From contig NZ_BBLT01000005.1 in assembly GCF_000775915.1 (NCBI RefSeq), positions 62,001 through 126,000 of the forward strand: DNA of 64,000 bases. The letters run 5' to 3'. How positions within the stretch are numbered: position 1 is the stretch's first letter; the number at the start of each line of letters is the position of its first letter. This document shows, piece after piece, positions 54,974 to 64,000 of the stretch. This stretch comes from Sporocytophaga myxococcoides (GTDB taxonomy: Bacteria > Bacteroidota > Bacteroidia > Cytophagales > Cytophagaceae). Under the pieces are notes generated by a model. It ran no database searches, was not told the DNA's origin, and saw only the letters and a list, made by a program, of their open reading frames with translations. A program made the position numbers and the translations under genes.

Positions 54974-55408
54974 TTACTTTTTATGAAAAAGATAAATAGA
55001 ACATCCTAACAAAATAATAGCAGTTACTCGTTTCCAGTCAATTGGAATTTGTTTATCACCTATAAATCCAAAGTGGTCTATTAAAGTGCCGGTGATCAGC
55101 TGACCTGCGATCAGTGTAACGAGTGCAGCAGCAATACCTATTCTCGGAACAGCCGTAACCATGATAAGGATATAAACAGCTCCGAGCAGGCCACCTGTAA
55201 GCTGCCATCTTGGTGTTTCAAGAGCAGACATGATGTTACCCTTTCTCAAAAAGGCCAATAAAATGGAAAGGAAAATGGTGCCTACCAGAAATGATATAAA
55301 TGCTGCCTCCAGAGCGCCAACCTTTTTCCCCAGTGTACCGTTCACCCCAGCCTGAATAGAGGTTGCAGCTCCGGCAATAAATACAAGTAAAAGTATAATC
55401 CAGTTCAT
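54974..55408 (-). CDS. YdcZ-type (DUF606) membrane transporter
   Basis: 144 residues, a half-size DMT-like protein with four to five helices. Signatures: AGAATSIQAGVNGTLGKKVGALEAAFISFLVGTIFL, PRWQLTGGLLGAVYILIMVTAVPRIGIA, ALVTLIAGQLITGTLIDHFGF and the closing AIILLGCSIYLF. DUF606/YdcZ proteins are presumed exporters of small molecules, often working as a pair; no partner is adjacent. Monocistronic. Confidence 0.88.
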   Translation of the reverse strand: MNWIILLLVFIAGAATSIQAGVNGTLGKKVGALEAAFISFLVGTIFLSILLAFLRKGNIMSALETPRWQLTGGLLGAVYILIMVTAVPRIGIAAALVTLIAGQLITGTLIDHFGFIGDKQIPIDWKRVTAIILLGCSIYLFHKK

Positions 55409-55496
55409 TTGAATTCGAATGAGGGTGCAAAATTACAATATAAAAATGAGACATTTTTGGAGGATGATCTAAATTCAAAAAAATAGGGAATAAAAT

Positions 55497-55521
55497 AAAA
55501 AGCCCCACCTAAGGGGCTTTC
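55497..55521 (-). terminator. Terminator after csbD
   Basis: AAAAGCCCC (55497-55505) and GGGGCTTT (55513-55520) make a GC stem; on the minus strand it is followed by TTTATTTTATTCC. It lies 48 bp past the csbD stop and upstream of the YdcZ gene. Confidence 0.75.
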
Positions 55522-55568
55522 TTATATATTGATTACTTACAAGCTATTAAACATGAATAATTGCGTGA

Positions 55569-55766
55569 TTATTCACGGTACTCAGATTCAAAAACGAGGG
55601 CACGAACTTCATCTTTTGTTTTGCCTGTTTTCTTTTGTAGTCGGCCGATAAGTTCATCTTCTTTACCTTCTTCGTAAAGAAGATCATTATCAGTTAAATC
55701 GGCAAACTCTTGCTTCAATTTGCCTTTCATTTCATTCCAACTACCTTTTAATTTCAGGTTATCCAT
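55569..55766 (-). CDS. CsbD family stress protein
   Basis: 65 residues, the standard length. [54 protein letters not shown] is the classical CsbD pattern (LKGxWNxxKGKxKxxxG...LTxDD). Cytoplasmic, small, alpha-helical; abundant under general stress in other bacteria, precise function unknown. Confidence 0.92.
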   Translation of the reverse strand: MDNLKLKGSWNEMKGKLKQEFADLTDNDLLYEEGKEDELIGRLQKKTGKTKDEVRALVFESEYRE

Positions 55767-56093
55767 AATATTAGAAATTAAATGATTGGTGATTTTTTCA
55801 AGGCTTCTGCCTATATTAAAAACATTCCTGATTTATAAAAAGGTCTGTTTTGTTAAAATAAAATTAAATACTTTTTTCGGGAAAAATTTAAAAAAGTTAA
55901 GTGTTTAGCAACGAGAATATTCCTGTAGATATCCTTTAAAAAGGGCCATTTTAAGCTAATTCAAGGCCGGATGTATTAATTGAAAATATATAATTTTTTT
56001 GCTAGGGAATTGCACATCTGAGGAAACCAGCTTTTATTATTTTTGAATATCAGCTTTCTGAGTAGTATTTTTATTTATCTCAAATAGTTCAAT
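55767..56093. other. Intergenic region, nothing seen
   Basis: AT-rich divergent region between csbD and the lipoprotein gene; no exact TAnnTTTG element, no credible open frame, no hairpin with a T-run. Confidence 0.4.
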
Positions 56094-57206
56094 ATGTACA
56101 AGTTTAAAGGTTTAAATTCGGTTGTTTGTTTAATAATCATTTTCATATCAATGTCTTGTAAGAAAGATAAAGATGAAGCGGTTGATTTGAACAATGGGGT
56201 AGTCTTCCTTAAAGTAGGAACGACTTATACTTACAGCTATTCAGGAGAAACCGTTACCTCCGCTGTTGAACAGGAGGCTGGTAAGGACACCTTTCTAATA
56301 AGGAACTACTCTCAGACTATAGATACAATATTTCCTGCAGTATATTATGCTCTAAAAGATGGAAATTTCTCCAGATCAATCAGATTAAGAGATCCGGCCT
56401 CTTATGTAGTGGTTTGTAAATTCAATCATCCGGAAGGAACTACCTGGAATGTGACGGATGAATATGGAAGAGCCTCTGTTTTAACAATTGACTCTGTCAA
56501 TACAAAAGTGAACACTGGCAAAGGATGGATTACAGATGCAATAAAAGTCAGAAGTGTCACCGGAAATAATACAAGCTTCAGTTATTATTCCCCTACAGTC
56601 GGATTTATTGGTAACGGGTCTGTTGATACAGAGGCAGTAATTCAACTTACAGATTATTCTGTTTCAACTACATCACCTACAGGAGCTTCATATCCTATAA
56701 CATTGGGCAATTTTCCATTTACTAAGATTGGAAATGAGTGGACCTTCGAGGAGACTACTGCTTCCGGAAAAGATAATGTGACGAAATCCATTGAAAATAA
56801 AATTGGCAAATCTAATATCTATAAGGTAAAGGTAACACGTGAGTTTCAGCCTGACCTTATTACATTTGAATATTGGTATGAAGACCATGGCAGATTAATG
56901 GTTTATGAGGATGGTGAAAATGCCTTACAGGCCGATGTTGTTTATATTGATGAATCATTATCAAAAGTTGGAGACGGGTGGGTTTCTAAAACCAAAGATG
57001 GAAGCATTCTTCTTTCAAGAATCAGTAATTTGAATGTAACACAGTTCACTGGTTGGGGGAATTTACCATCTGAAGAAATAGAGATTAAAAACAGAGAAGG
57101 CTTGTCAGCAAAAGATTACTGGAATAAAGATAAAGGAAACCTTCTTACTACAGGAGGTATTAACAGAGTGCTGGTAAATTCCAATGCCAGGATCTCAAAG
57201 TTTTAA
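56094..57206 (+). CDS. Hypothetical lipoprotein, 370 aa
   Basis: Signal peptide MYKFKGLNSVVCLIIIFISMSC with lipobox Cys22, then charged KKDKDEAVDL. The rest appears to be two beta-rich halves (about 30-190 and 200-350) with similar openings (VVFLKVGTTYTYSY and TKIGNEWTFEE), so possibly a duplicated domain of the kind found in Bacteroidota surface lipoproteins. Similar to proteins that sit on the outer membrane without known function. Followed by a terminator. Confidence 0.7.
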   Translation: MYKFKGLNSVVCLIIIFISMSCKKDKDEAVDLNNGVVFLKVGTTYTYSYSGETVTSAVEQEAGKDTFLIRNYSQTIDTIFPAVYYALKDGNFSRSIRLRDPASYVVVCKFNHPEGTTWNVTDEYGRASVLTIDSVNTKVNTGKGWITDAIKVRSVTGNNTSFSYYSPTVGFIGNGSVDTEAVIQLTDYSVSTTSPTGASYPITLGNFPFTKIGNEWTFEETTASGKDNVTKSIENKIGKSNIYKVKVTREFQPDLITFEYWYEDHGRLMVYEDGENALQADVVYIDESLSKVGDGWVSKTKDGSILLSRISNLNVTQFTGWGNLPSEEIEIKNREGLSAKDYWNKDKGNLLTTGGINRVLVNSNARISKF

Positions 57207-57243
57207 GCATCGTTTACTTGCTTTATTTCGTCAAAATGTAAAC

Positions 57244-57270
57244 AAAAGCCCCGACCTTCGGGGCTTTTTT
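57244..57270. terminator. Bidirectional terminator
   Basis: AAAAGCCCCG (57244-57253) and CGGGGCTTTT (57259-57268), followed by TTATT. Between the convergent lipoprotein and TPR genes. Confidence 0.9.
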
Positions 57271-57305
57271 ATTGATCAGAATTATACTGTCTCGTTTTTT
57301 ACTAA

Positions 57306-58079
57306 CTACTGAGCCATTAAACAATTTTTTTCAGCCAATTCATTTGCTGCTTCAAATCCTTTGTTAATTGCGTTTCCACATTCCATACATGCAGTTGAAG
57401 TATTTCCCAAGGCAAAGTTGCATAAAGCTTTATAATAATATATTTCCCCTAATGAAGGTTTAAGAGTTGTAGCTTTGTCAAAGTCTTTAAGTGCGTTTTG
57501 ATAATTTTTTAATGAATAGTAGCAATGTCCGCGTTCGGTATATGCATTAACTGATCTGTCTTTTTTTAGAAATGAATTATAATTTTCTAATGAAGCAGCA
57601 TACTCTCTTTGTGCAAATTTTATTCTTCCTAAAAATATATCTGAGCTATCTATATATGGAGACATTGTTTTTGATTTTTCAAAATTTTCAACTGCTTCTG
57701 TTGTATTATGTAAAGCATAATGAGCTCTTCCTAATAAATAAAAATAGCTCGCATCCGGGTCATCTGTATGCTTTAGGGCTAAGTTTGTGTATTTAAGCAT
57801 TTCATCATAAAAGCCTAAATCCTGGTTTATTTTTGCAAGAAGGAGAAAGGCATTTTCATTTGTGTTATCATAGTAAAGACTTAGATGACAATAGTCTGTC
57901 GCATTATAATAATCCTTAGTATTCATGGCCAATAAGGCTCTTTCATATGCAACTTTAGAATATTTGATATTGAAATAATAGTAAACAGAAATACCTACTA
58001 TTACAAATCCTACTATTGATAGAATTGTCCAAAGGAAGATTTTGCCCGATTTTTTTTGATTTTTACTGTTAGTAGACAT
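57306..58079 (-). CDS. Membrane-anchored TPR protein
   Basis: 257 residues. An N-terminal transmembrane helix (about 14-34, FLWTILSIVGFVIVGISVYYY) followed by about five tetratricopeptide repeats (YERALLAMNTKDYYNATDYCHLSLYYD, FYLLGRAHYALHNTTEAVENFEKS, NAYTERGHCYYSLKNYQNALKDFDKA, EIYYYKALCNFALGNTSTACMECGNA). It should scaffold protein contacts in the periplasm or cytoplasm. Starts 4 bp after the stop of the PrsW gene: a two-gene operon in which the TPR protein may assist the protease. Confidence 0.88.
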   Translation of the reverse strand: MSTNSKNQKKSGKIFLWTILSIVGFVIVGISVYYYFNIKYSKVAYERALLAMNTKDYYNATDYCHLSLYYDNTNENAFLLLAKINQDLGFYDEMLKYTNLALKHTDDPDASYFYLLGRAHYALHNTTEAVENFEKSKTMSPYIDSSDIFLGRIKFAQREYAASLENYNSFLKKDRSVNAYTERGHCYYSLKNYQNALKDFDKATTLKPSLGEIYYYKALCNFALGNTSTACMECGNAINKGFEAANELAEKNCLMAQ

Positions 58080-58083
58080 GTGA

Positions 58084-60012
58084 TTATTTAAGAGTTATTA
58101 GTGCTTTGTCAAGCAATTTAAAATCATCTATACTATTTATATATTGTAGTTCGGATATAGGGATAAAAATGGATACATCTGCTTTTTGCTTTTTTGATTG
58201 AAATCTCAGAAGACTCTTACTTTTCAAAACAAAATTTGAGATACTATTAGTTGAATCTGCTGACGAGTCGGAAATAAACAAGAAATAATCAGTGTCATCA
58301 GATATGGAGACTTTTGAGACTAATTTTCCTGTTATAGGAAAAGCTTCAGGATGGAAAGACTCTTTGGCTGCAATTAAAACAAATTCTTTTCCCAGCAGTG
58401 AATTTTCATGCATCCTGGATGTGAATATATTGAAGTCGAATGAGGCTAAATAGCCTGGAAGGAGGTTTATATTAGTTAATCTAATAGAAAGGAATGCCAT
58501 GAAAAAAATGTTTGTTACAAGACCATAATACAAAACATCATTTGCCTTGTCAGCCCCGTTGATAATCCCGTTTAAAATATATTCAATCAGAACTATCGAA
58601 AAAAGTCCTGCAATAAGGTATTGTTTTAATCTGAGGTTATTAACCTTGTATGAATCATTAATTTTTACAGAAAGATTGAGTGCATTATTAATGAAATATA
58701 TCCATATAAACATAGAGGTTAACATAAAGATGAATGTATATAGATAAAGATTGTAAGCATACTTATTAAAGAGCCAGAAGTCATAAATGCCATGAGACAA
58801 GGCAGCCAGTAGAATTCCCAATGATAAGTTGAGAATAAAATTTTTGTTTCCTTTTATATTCGATAAAAAGATCAGATAAACAATAATAGATGTATCGAAT
58901 ACATGTGATATCACGACCATCAATCCTCTTGAATGAATAATGTTTAGTTGATCAGTTTTAAAGTAAAGCAGGTTTTCTACAGTTGCAAAACCTATTGCCG
59001 ATGCCCCTGCATAAATGAATAAGTGGATTGGTTTTGTTTTCTGCGAAAGAAATGCATATATAAAAAGGAAAGGGATAATCTTTACAATTTCTTCAATTAA
59101 ACCTATACCTAAAAAGCAGTAAAGAAAATCATTTACGATTCCACCTGTTAATGTAAATCCAAGCTTTAATCTATAAAAGTCATACAGAATAAAGCACAAA
59201 AAAGAGGTAACCATACTTATTAAACAGGTGAGTAAGGCTATCAGTATGTGATTTAGCTTTATCCTGATTATAAGGAATAGAAAAATCAACCAGACGATCC
59301 CAATTAAAACAGAGGCGATTAGTGAAGGAAGAGATATTGTGATGCTGAACCTTTTTAATAAGTAGTCAGAGTAATTCCCTGTCATGAAATTCAAATCATT
59401 AATAATTTTATCATCCCATTTTATAGAAAGTTTACTTTGGTAGATGAGTTTATTAAGATCTGAAAAATTGCGACTCTGGTAATATGCTTTAGAAAGGTTT
59501 TTAAAAACCACTTCATCTTTCTCTCCAAGATCAATTTCCTTTTTAAAAGAATTTGCAGCCTCATTACCATATCCGAGTTTTAAAAGTGCCAATCCTCTTT
59601 CGCTGTTGTAATATTTTAAAGACTTGTTGTGAACTTTATTGAAATATTCATTGGCAATTGCATATTGATTAAGCCTGGAATTAATAATCCCTAATCCCCA
59701 GTTGCCTATATCCGTAACTACTGAATCATAATATTGTATATAAGACTCATAGTAAGCTTTAATAGATTGATCTTCCCTGTATGTATATCCGATTGGGGTT
59801 TCAATAACATATGGTTTATTGAAATGCTGATTTATAAATTTATAATGCAGATCAATATCAAGGGTATCAATATTGGGGGCATGAGCTGTTAAAGGTGAAT
59901 ATGAAAGATCAACATTTTGCTCTTCCCAGACTTTGGGCTTTTTTAGGGTGAGGTTGATTATAGAAAAAAATAATATCCCAATACTCAGGAGGATAATGTA
60001 AAATCTTATCAT
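58084..60012 (-). CDS. PrsW-family intramembrane metalloprotease with N-terminal TPR-like region
   Basis: 642 residues. After a signal-anchor helix (about 4-22) comes a region of about 180 residues with helical TPR-like repeats (NEYFNKVHNKSLKYYNSERGLALLKLGYGNEAANSFKKEI). The membrane domain (about 225-470) contains the PrsW motifs: E307-E308-x-x-K311 (GLIEEIVKIIPF), E346 (GFATVENLLYF), H370 (ISHVFDTS) and H407-x3-D411 (SHGIYDF). A C-terminal soluble part (about 540-642) is outside the family. PrsW cleaves membrane-bound anti-sigma factors; the substrate here is unknown. The TPR gene is 4 bp downstream. No promoter identified. Confidence 0.9.
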   Translation of the reverse strand: MIRFYIILLSIGILFFSIINLTLKKPKVWEEQNVDLSYSPLTAHAPNIDTLDIDLHYKFINQHFNKPYVIETPIGYTYREDQSIKAYYESYIQYYDSVVTDIGNWGLGIINSRLNQYAIANEYFNKVHNKSLKYYNSERGLALLKLGYGNEAANSFKKEIDLGEKDEVVFKNLSKAYYQSRNFSDLNKLIYQSKLSIKWDDKIINDLNFMTGNYSDYLLKRFSITISLPSLIASVLIGIVWLIFLFLIIRIKLNHILIALLTCLISMVTSFLCFILYDFYRLKLGFTLTGGIVNDFLYCFLGIGLIEEIVKIIPFLFIYAFLSQKTKPIHLFIYAGASAIGFATVENLLYFKTDQLNIIHSRGLMVVISHVFDTSIIVYLIFLSNIKGNKNFILNLSLGILLAALSHGIYDFWLFNKYAYNLYLYTFIFMLTSMFIWIYFINNALNLSVKINDSYKVNNLRLKQYLIAGLFSIVLIEYILNGIINGADKANDVLYYGLVTNIFFMAFLSIRLTNINLLPGYLASFDFNIFTSRMHENSLLGKEFVLIAAKESFHPEAFPITGKLVSKVSISDDTDYFLFISDSSADSTNSISNFVLKSKSLLRFQSKKQKADVSIFIPISELQYINSIDDFKLLDKALITLK

Positions 60013-60217
60013 TTAATATGTTGGATTGATTTAATGTTCTGAAAAGTAAGTAGATAGATAAAAGCTGTCCGGACAAAATGTTCCTATCTTTTTTACGAAA
60101 AAAATATAAAATCAGATATAGAACTGTGAAAAAAATGAAATAAGGTTACTGAATCTATAAATAGTTGAAATTGAAGCTGTCTCTTTTAGAAAAGAGAAGC
60201 TTTCAATTTATACAAAC

Positions 60218-62644
60218 TTATATCTTTACCTGCAAAGTCAGATAATACCCTCTGCCATCAGAAGGCAGGATTCCCGGTCCTGGATAACCTGTAGCTCTGC
60301 GCGTAAAATACATCTGATTAGCAAGGTTATTTACGCTGCCTTCCAGTTTAAATATTTTATATTCATAAGACAAGCTGAAATCCATAATAGTATAGGCGGG
60401 AATAATTCCTATAACACCAGAGGCTCCGCCATCCTTCTCATTGGTGGCATCAGTAAACTGATCGGAGAGATGAGTGACCTGAAATGAAGCTTTGAGGTTT
60501 TTGTATCCGGCTCTCAAACCTGTCTTTAAGTTTACTTTTGGGACAAACTCAACTTGACTTCCCTTTACTCTTTTCAATTCACTTTTTAAATATCTTGAAT
60601 GAATCACTGCAAGGTTTACAAAGGCTGATCCATTCCAGTTTTCTGTTTTGAGCTTGGTAAGTTTGAAGAAATCTCCTTCAAGATAACTTTCAACTCCTGT
60701 CATGAAAGCCTCTCCGATATTACCTCTTTTTCTGAGGGTATTGTCGTATTTATCAGATGCCGGCGCCTCTCCAATTCTGTTTGCATACTTAACATAAAAC
60801 AAGCTCAAATCATATATAATAGCGTTTGTCTGCTCACTTCTTATTCCTAAATCAGCAGAGTACCCTCTTTCATCTTTCATATTAGGGTCAATAACAGACG
60901 AGGGATTAATAATCTGCATATCGTTGAATGTAATGGATCTGTAATTCTGGGATATATTGGCATAAATATTAATCCTGGAAGTGGGCCTGTAGCCAAAACC
61001 AATTCCTCCTAGAATAAACTGGCGGTTTTTAACTCTGTTTTCTATAACAGAAATAGTGTCTCTGACAACTCCTGCATTATTGGTTACCAATGTTATTGCT
61101 GTACCATCTGAAGTTGTATTGATGTACTCATACCTGATTCCAGGTGTGATGGAAAACTTGTCAGAGAGGTAAATGATGTTTTCTGCAAACAATGCTACAT
61201 TGTTATTAGGAAAAAGATAATCTGATGAATTCAGAGATTTATATTGATAGTCTGGTATATAATTGAAATCGACATCCTTACCTGCACTGCCTAATCCCTG
61301 AGTGCTATGATTTAATCCATGGTAAAAACGTCCTCCAACCAGCAATACCATGTTTTTGGGACCAATCGTATATCTTTTTAAAAACCTTGCTTCGGCGCCC
61401 CAGTTGTTAAATTCTCCTTTAATAAGATCTCGCTTGCTATTGTCGTCAGGCGATTCAACCCTGATAGGTCGGAACCCTAAAGAATATCTTGAGGCAGAAA
61501 GACCGAACATACGGATGTTAAATTCACTTGAAACACTAAACTTATGTGTAAAGTGAATAGCAGCAAGGTTCCAGTTCACTTTGAACCAGTTTCTGGCTCT
61601 GTTGCTTTGTCTGGGATCTTTATTAAACATGGCGTCATTTAGTCCGCCGGCTTGTTGTGCAAGGTAATCCATTAATGTTATATCAAGCCCGATAGTGGAT
61701 TTGGGAGAAAGCTTATAATTAAGATTAGTGTAAAAATTATAAGCATCAAAACCAGAATTTGGTCTCCATCCATCAGCTCTTTTATATTGGAAATAGGAAT
61801 AGTAACTAACCTTTCCAACTGTCCCGCTAAGACTTGTAAAGGCATTATAGAAGCCATAAGAGCCGACACTTTGTCTTGCAACAAGCTGAATTTTTTTATC
61901 TTCTACAGGTTTTCTTAAAACAAAATTCACCAAACCTCCAAACTGAGTTCCATACTGAAGAGAGGCTGCACCACGAACGATCTGAATTTTTTCTATAGCC
62001 TCAACAGTTGGTGTATAATAGCTTTCAGGATAGCCTAGAGCGTCAGCGCTGATGTCATATCCATTTTGTCTGACATTAAAGTTGGAAGTTCTGTTTGGGT
62101 CCAGACCTCTGCCACCAATACTGAGCTGAAGACCGGCTCCGTCATTTTCATATATGTTCAATCCTGCAACACGTGAATATATTTGTCTGGCATTATTGGT
62201 GGCGAGGTTTACTGTCAGTTTATCCGGAACGATCACTTCTGATTTTTTACCTTCATAGATTCCCATATTTTCAACAGCTCTCAGGTGACCTTCGTCTACA
62301 GGGGTGTGCTTCACAATTACCTCATCTAATACACTATAGACAGACTTCATGCATACCCTTACATAAGTGTCTGCTTTATTAATAGAAACCTTTTGATAAG
62401 TTGTATGATATTCCAGAAAAGAAGTTACCAGTGTATATTGGCCGGCAGGCAAATCTTTGAATTCAAATCTTCCCAGAGAATCGGTCGATGCAAATATACT
62501 TTTTTCGTTCAGGTAAACATTACAGTTTTTAATAGCAGAACTATCAGGAAGGGAAAGCACAGTCCCTGACAAATTATATTGCGCAAAGAGGTTTGATGAA
62601 ACTAGGCAAACCAAAAATAAACTTAATATTGTATACTTAATCAT
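60218..62644 (-). CDS. TonB-dependent outer membrane receptor (FecA-like)
   Basis: 808 residues. Signal peptide to about residue 21 (LFAQ). Residues about 22-105 are a carboxypeptidase-like regulatory domain (GTVLSLPDSSAIKNCNVYLNE), then a plug (about 140-250: NNARQIYSRVAGLNIYENDGAG, IGGRGLDPNRTSNFNVRQNG, IVRGAASLQYGTQFGGLVNFVLRK) and a 22-stranded barrel ending YYLTLQVKI. The FecA-like plug suggests ferric citrate, siderophore or other iron/cobalamin uptake; substrate not determinable. Its start overlaps the stop of the HTTM gene by 8 bp, so the pair is translationally linked. Confidence 0.93.
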   Translation of the reverse strand: MIKYTILSLFLVCLVSSNLFAQYNLSGTVLSLPDSSAIKNCNVYLNEKSIFASTDSLGRFEFKDLPAGQYTLVTSFLEYHTTYQKVSINKADTYVRVCMKSVYSVLDEVIVKHTPVDEGHLRAVENMGIYEGKKSEVIVPDKLTVNLATNNARQIYSRVAGLNIYENDGAGLQLSIGGRGLDPNRTSNFNVRQNGYDISADALGYPESYYTPTVEAIEKIQIVRGAASLQYGTQFGGLVNFVLRKPVEDKKIQLVARQSVGSYGFYNAFTSLSGTVGKVSYYSYFQYKRADGWRPNSGFDAYNFYTNLNYKLSPKSTIGLDITLMDYLAQQAGGLNDAMFNKDPRQSNRARNWFKVNWNLAAIHFTHKFSVSSEFNIRMFGLSASRYSLGFRPIRVESPDDNSKRDLIKGEFNNWGAEARFLKRYTIGPKNMVLLVGGRFYHGLNHSTQGLGSAGKDVDFNYIPDYQYKSLNSSDYLFPNNNVALFAENIIYLSDKFSITPGIRYEYINTTSDGTAITLVTNNAGVVRDTISVIENRVKNRQFILGGIGFGYRPTSRINIYANISQNYRSITFNDMQIINPSSVIDPNMKDERGYSADLGIRSEQTNAIIYDLSLFYVKYANRIGEAPASDKYDNTLRKRGNIGEAFMTGVESYLEGDFFKLTKLKTENWNGSAFVNLAVIHSRYLKSELKRVKGSQVEFVPKVNLKTGLRAGYKNLKASFQVTHLSDQFTDATNEKDGGASGVIGIIPAYTIMDFSLSYEYKIFKLEGSVNNLANQMYFTRRATGYPGPGILPSDGRGYYLTLQVKI

Positions 62645-63974
62645 TGTATGATAATATCCAGGACTTGTGATTAAAGGACTCCACCTCAGATGCCAGGTCT
62701 ATTTTCGGATCAACCAGCACTCTTCCGAGTCTTCCATTCAGTGTTACATATGAATCCACAAATACCTGTGGTTTTTCGAAACCATTTTTTGCATAATGGT
62801 CCCTAAGTATATGCGCATATTGCAAGATCATATCCGGTTGGGTGGCCATCATTTTTTCCTGAAGTTTTGTGAGAAATTCATTGTTGTTTACTATGATCCA
62901 TTTTCCGGATATAGCATCTCTTACCTTAAACTCTGCATATCCAGCCTTTTCAATAAGCATTACTCTCCAGGAAAATCTGAAACCCTCTTCGGTCCAGAAC
63001 AACTGGCCGGGATATAACAGATATCTGAAAGGCAATACAATTTGAACAAAGAAGAACAATGCGAACACACCAATAATTACCTTCTGATTTAATTGTTTGA
63101 ATGAGTATTTATTGGTAGTAGAAATAAATTCCTGCGATCCCTTGAATAATTTGTTGAAACGAGAAAGCAGTTTAAAATGAAAGTCCTCTGAAAAGAATAT
63201 CAGTGCAGTGACCATCATGATATAGGGAAACATCCCGATTGGGAATAGGAGAGATGTTAGTAAATGAAATACTATAACGGCAGCATATGCTGCCAGTCTT
63301 GTCTTTTTATTCCACAGAAGGAAAGGAATGGTAAGATCATAAAGGAAACCAAACCAGCTAAACAAATAGGGTGTCCATTTATAGTTAAATAAAAAGCCGA
63401 TAAGCGGCATGTCATTTCTTGCAATCAGCCATATCTTTAAAGGCTGCGCATGTAAAAGCCAGTCGCTGTTGATTTTGGCTATTGCTGCAAAGAAATACAA
63501 CATGCTTACAAATAGTTTAATGGTAACCAGCGTCCATGCTGGGACAAAACCTGAGTGAAGTTTCTTATTGAATTTAGCATCAATGGAAAAGAATACATGG
63601 ACAGGCAAAAAAATCATCAGCAGGCATATCATACTGATGAAGTAATAATGATTCAGGTAAGTACTTTTATCTATCAGTTCAATATAGGTAAAGCTCAGAA
63701 AAAGGGTGATACTGGCCAACCTGTAGAATAATCCCAGTGCAAAAAACAATGCAGATAAACCGCAGACCGCAAATAAAAGATAGGTATAGTTTCCTAGTGG
63801 AACAACAAACTCAAAACCATAAAACGGAAAATAATATTTCGGACTGATATAGAGATCTTCAATCCAGCCTTTGTTCCAGAAACGGATAATTCCAAACAGC
63901 AGCATAAAACCCAGTCCGATCCTGAAAACAGCCAAAGGTGCGGCCGAAACTGTTCTTTCGAAATAGGTTTTCAT
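62637..63974 (-). CDS. HTTM-domain membrane protein (vitamin K-dependent carboxylase-like)
   Basis: 445 residues. Starts MKTYFERTVSAAPLAVFRIGLGFMLL, an HTTM opening. About eight hydrophobic helices in residues 1-325, with KSTYLNHYYFISMICLLMIFLPVHVFFSIDAK and FNYKWTPYLFSWFGFLYDLTIPFLL, and a C-terminal soluble domain (about 325-445: YPGQLFWTEEGFRFSWRVML, VDPKIDLASEVESFNHKSWIL). HTTM is the membrane region of gamma-glutamyl carboxylases; in Bacteroidota such genes commonly accompany an FecA-like receptor and imelysin-type proteins, so an iron-related role is inferred. First gene here of the HTTM-TonB transcript; upstream genes lie outside the window. Confidence 0.9.
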   Translation of the reverse strand: MKTYFERTVSAAPLAVFRIGLGFMLLFGIIRFWNKGWIEDLYISPKYYFPFYGFEFVVPLGNYTYLLFAVCGLSALFFALGLFYRLASITLFLSFTYIELIDKSTYLNHYYFISMICLLMIFLPVHVFFSIDAKFNKKLHSGFVPAWTLVTIKLFVSMLYFFAAIAKINSDWLLHAQPLKIWLIARNDMPLIGFLFNYKWTPYLFSWFGFLYDLTIPFLLWNKKTRLAAYAAVIVFHLLTSLLFPIGMFPYIMMVTALIFFSEDFHFKLLSRFNKLFKGSQEFISTTNKYSFKQLNQKVIIGVFALFFFVQIVLPFRYLLYPGQLFWTEEGFRFSWRVMLIEKAGYAEFKVRDAISGKWIIVNNNEFLTKLQEKMMATQPDMILQYAHILRDHYAKNGFEKPQVFVDSYVTLNGRLGRVLVDPKIDLASEVESFNHKSWILSYND

Positions 63975-64000
63975 AACTGTTTAAGATTTACTGCTAGTCT

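Overview
The window looks like chromosomal DNA of a Bacteroidota bacterium, most likely a Cytophagales soil or cellulose-degrading organism of the Cytophaga/Sporocytophaga kind. Evidence: AT-rich DNA; genes almost without Shine-Dalgarno sequences; several TAnnTTTG (-7) promoter elements typical of the phylum; two secreted proteins with type IX secretion (T9SS) C-terminal sorting tails; a PorT-like barrel; a secreted GH5 cellulase; and many families common in this phylum (DUF1800/DUF1501 pair, DUF4197, oxygenase MpaB, PrsW, FecA-like TonB receptor). The species assignment is inference. I see no rRNA, tRNA, CRISPR array, insertion sequence or prophage.

Layout. 1-4.1 kb: start of a secreted protein, a membrane-anchored metallo-beta-lactamase-fold hydrolase, a GH5 endoglucanase and a membrane-bound AraC regulator. 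4.7-5.9 kb: a TyrZ-type tyrosyl-tRNA synthetase right behind a strong terminator hairpin. 6-10 kb: accessory-looking block of small unassigned proteins, a lipoprotein and a DKNYY-repeat protein. 10-19 kb: BBE-type flavoprotein, a signal-peptidase-I homologue that has lost both catalytic residues, DUF4197 lipoprotein, alginate-export-type barrel, large T9SS-exported HExxH protein and a collagen-like lipoprotein. 19-25 kb: beta carbonic anhydrase, tandem SRPBCC proteins divergent from a GlxA-type regulator and an MpaB-like oxygenase, a multiply frameshifted lipoprotein pseudogene, then an ArsR regulator overlapping an SRPBCC-VOC fusion. 25-32.7 kb: glycosyltransferase, unassigned protein, lipoyl-domain gene with an in-frame stop, phosphoesterase, M3 peptidase, SelO, SDR.

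32.8-43.1 kb: three related sensor kinases (one without the phosphoacceptor histidine), a HAD protein, TtcA, a cold-shock protein and an AsmA-like protein. 43-48.4 kb: MetY, glutamate racemase, DUF3817, NlpE-like lipoprotein, methyltransferase and a 31-residue Lys-rich peptide gene. 48.5-54.8 kb: a GreA/B-like protein, then a tight four-gene operon DUF1800 - DUF1501/T9SS - PorT-like - lipoprotein. 55-64 kb: YdcZ-type transporter, CsbD, a lipoprotein, a PrsW-TPR operon, and an HTTM gene overlapping a TonB-dependent receptor.

The points most worth following are the double active-site loss in the signal-peptidase homologue, the histidine-less kinase beside two intact relatives, the tyrS leader hairpin, the interrupted lipoyl-domain gene, the repeats around the arsR promoter, and the cellulase/membrane AraC pair.
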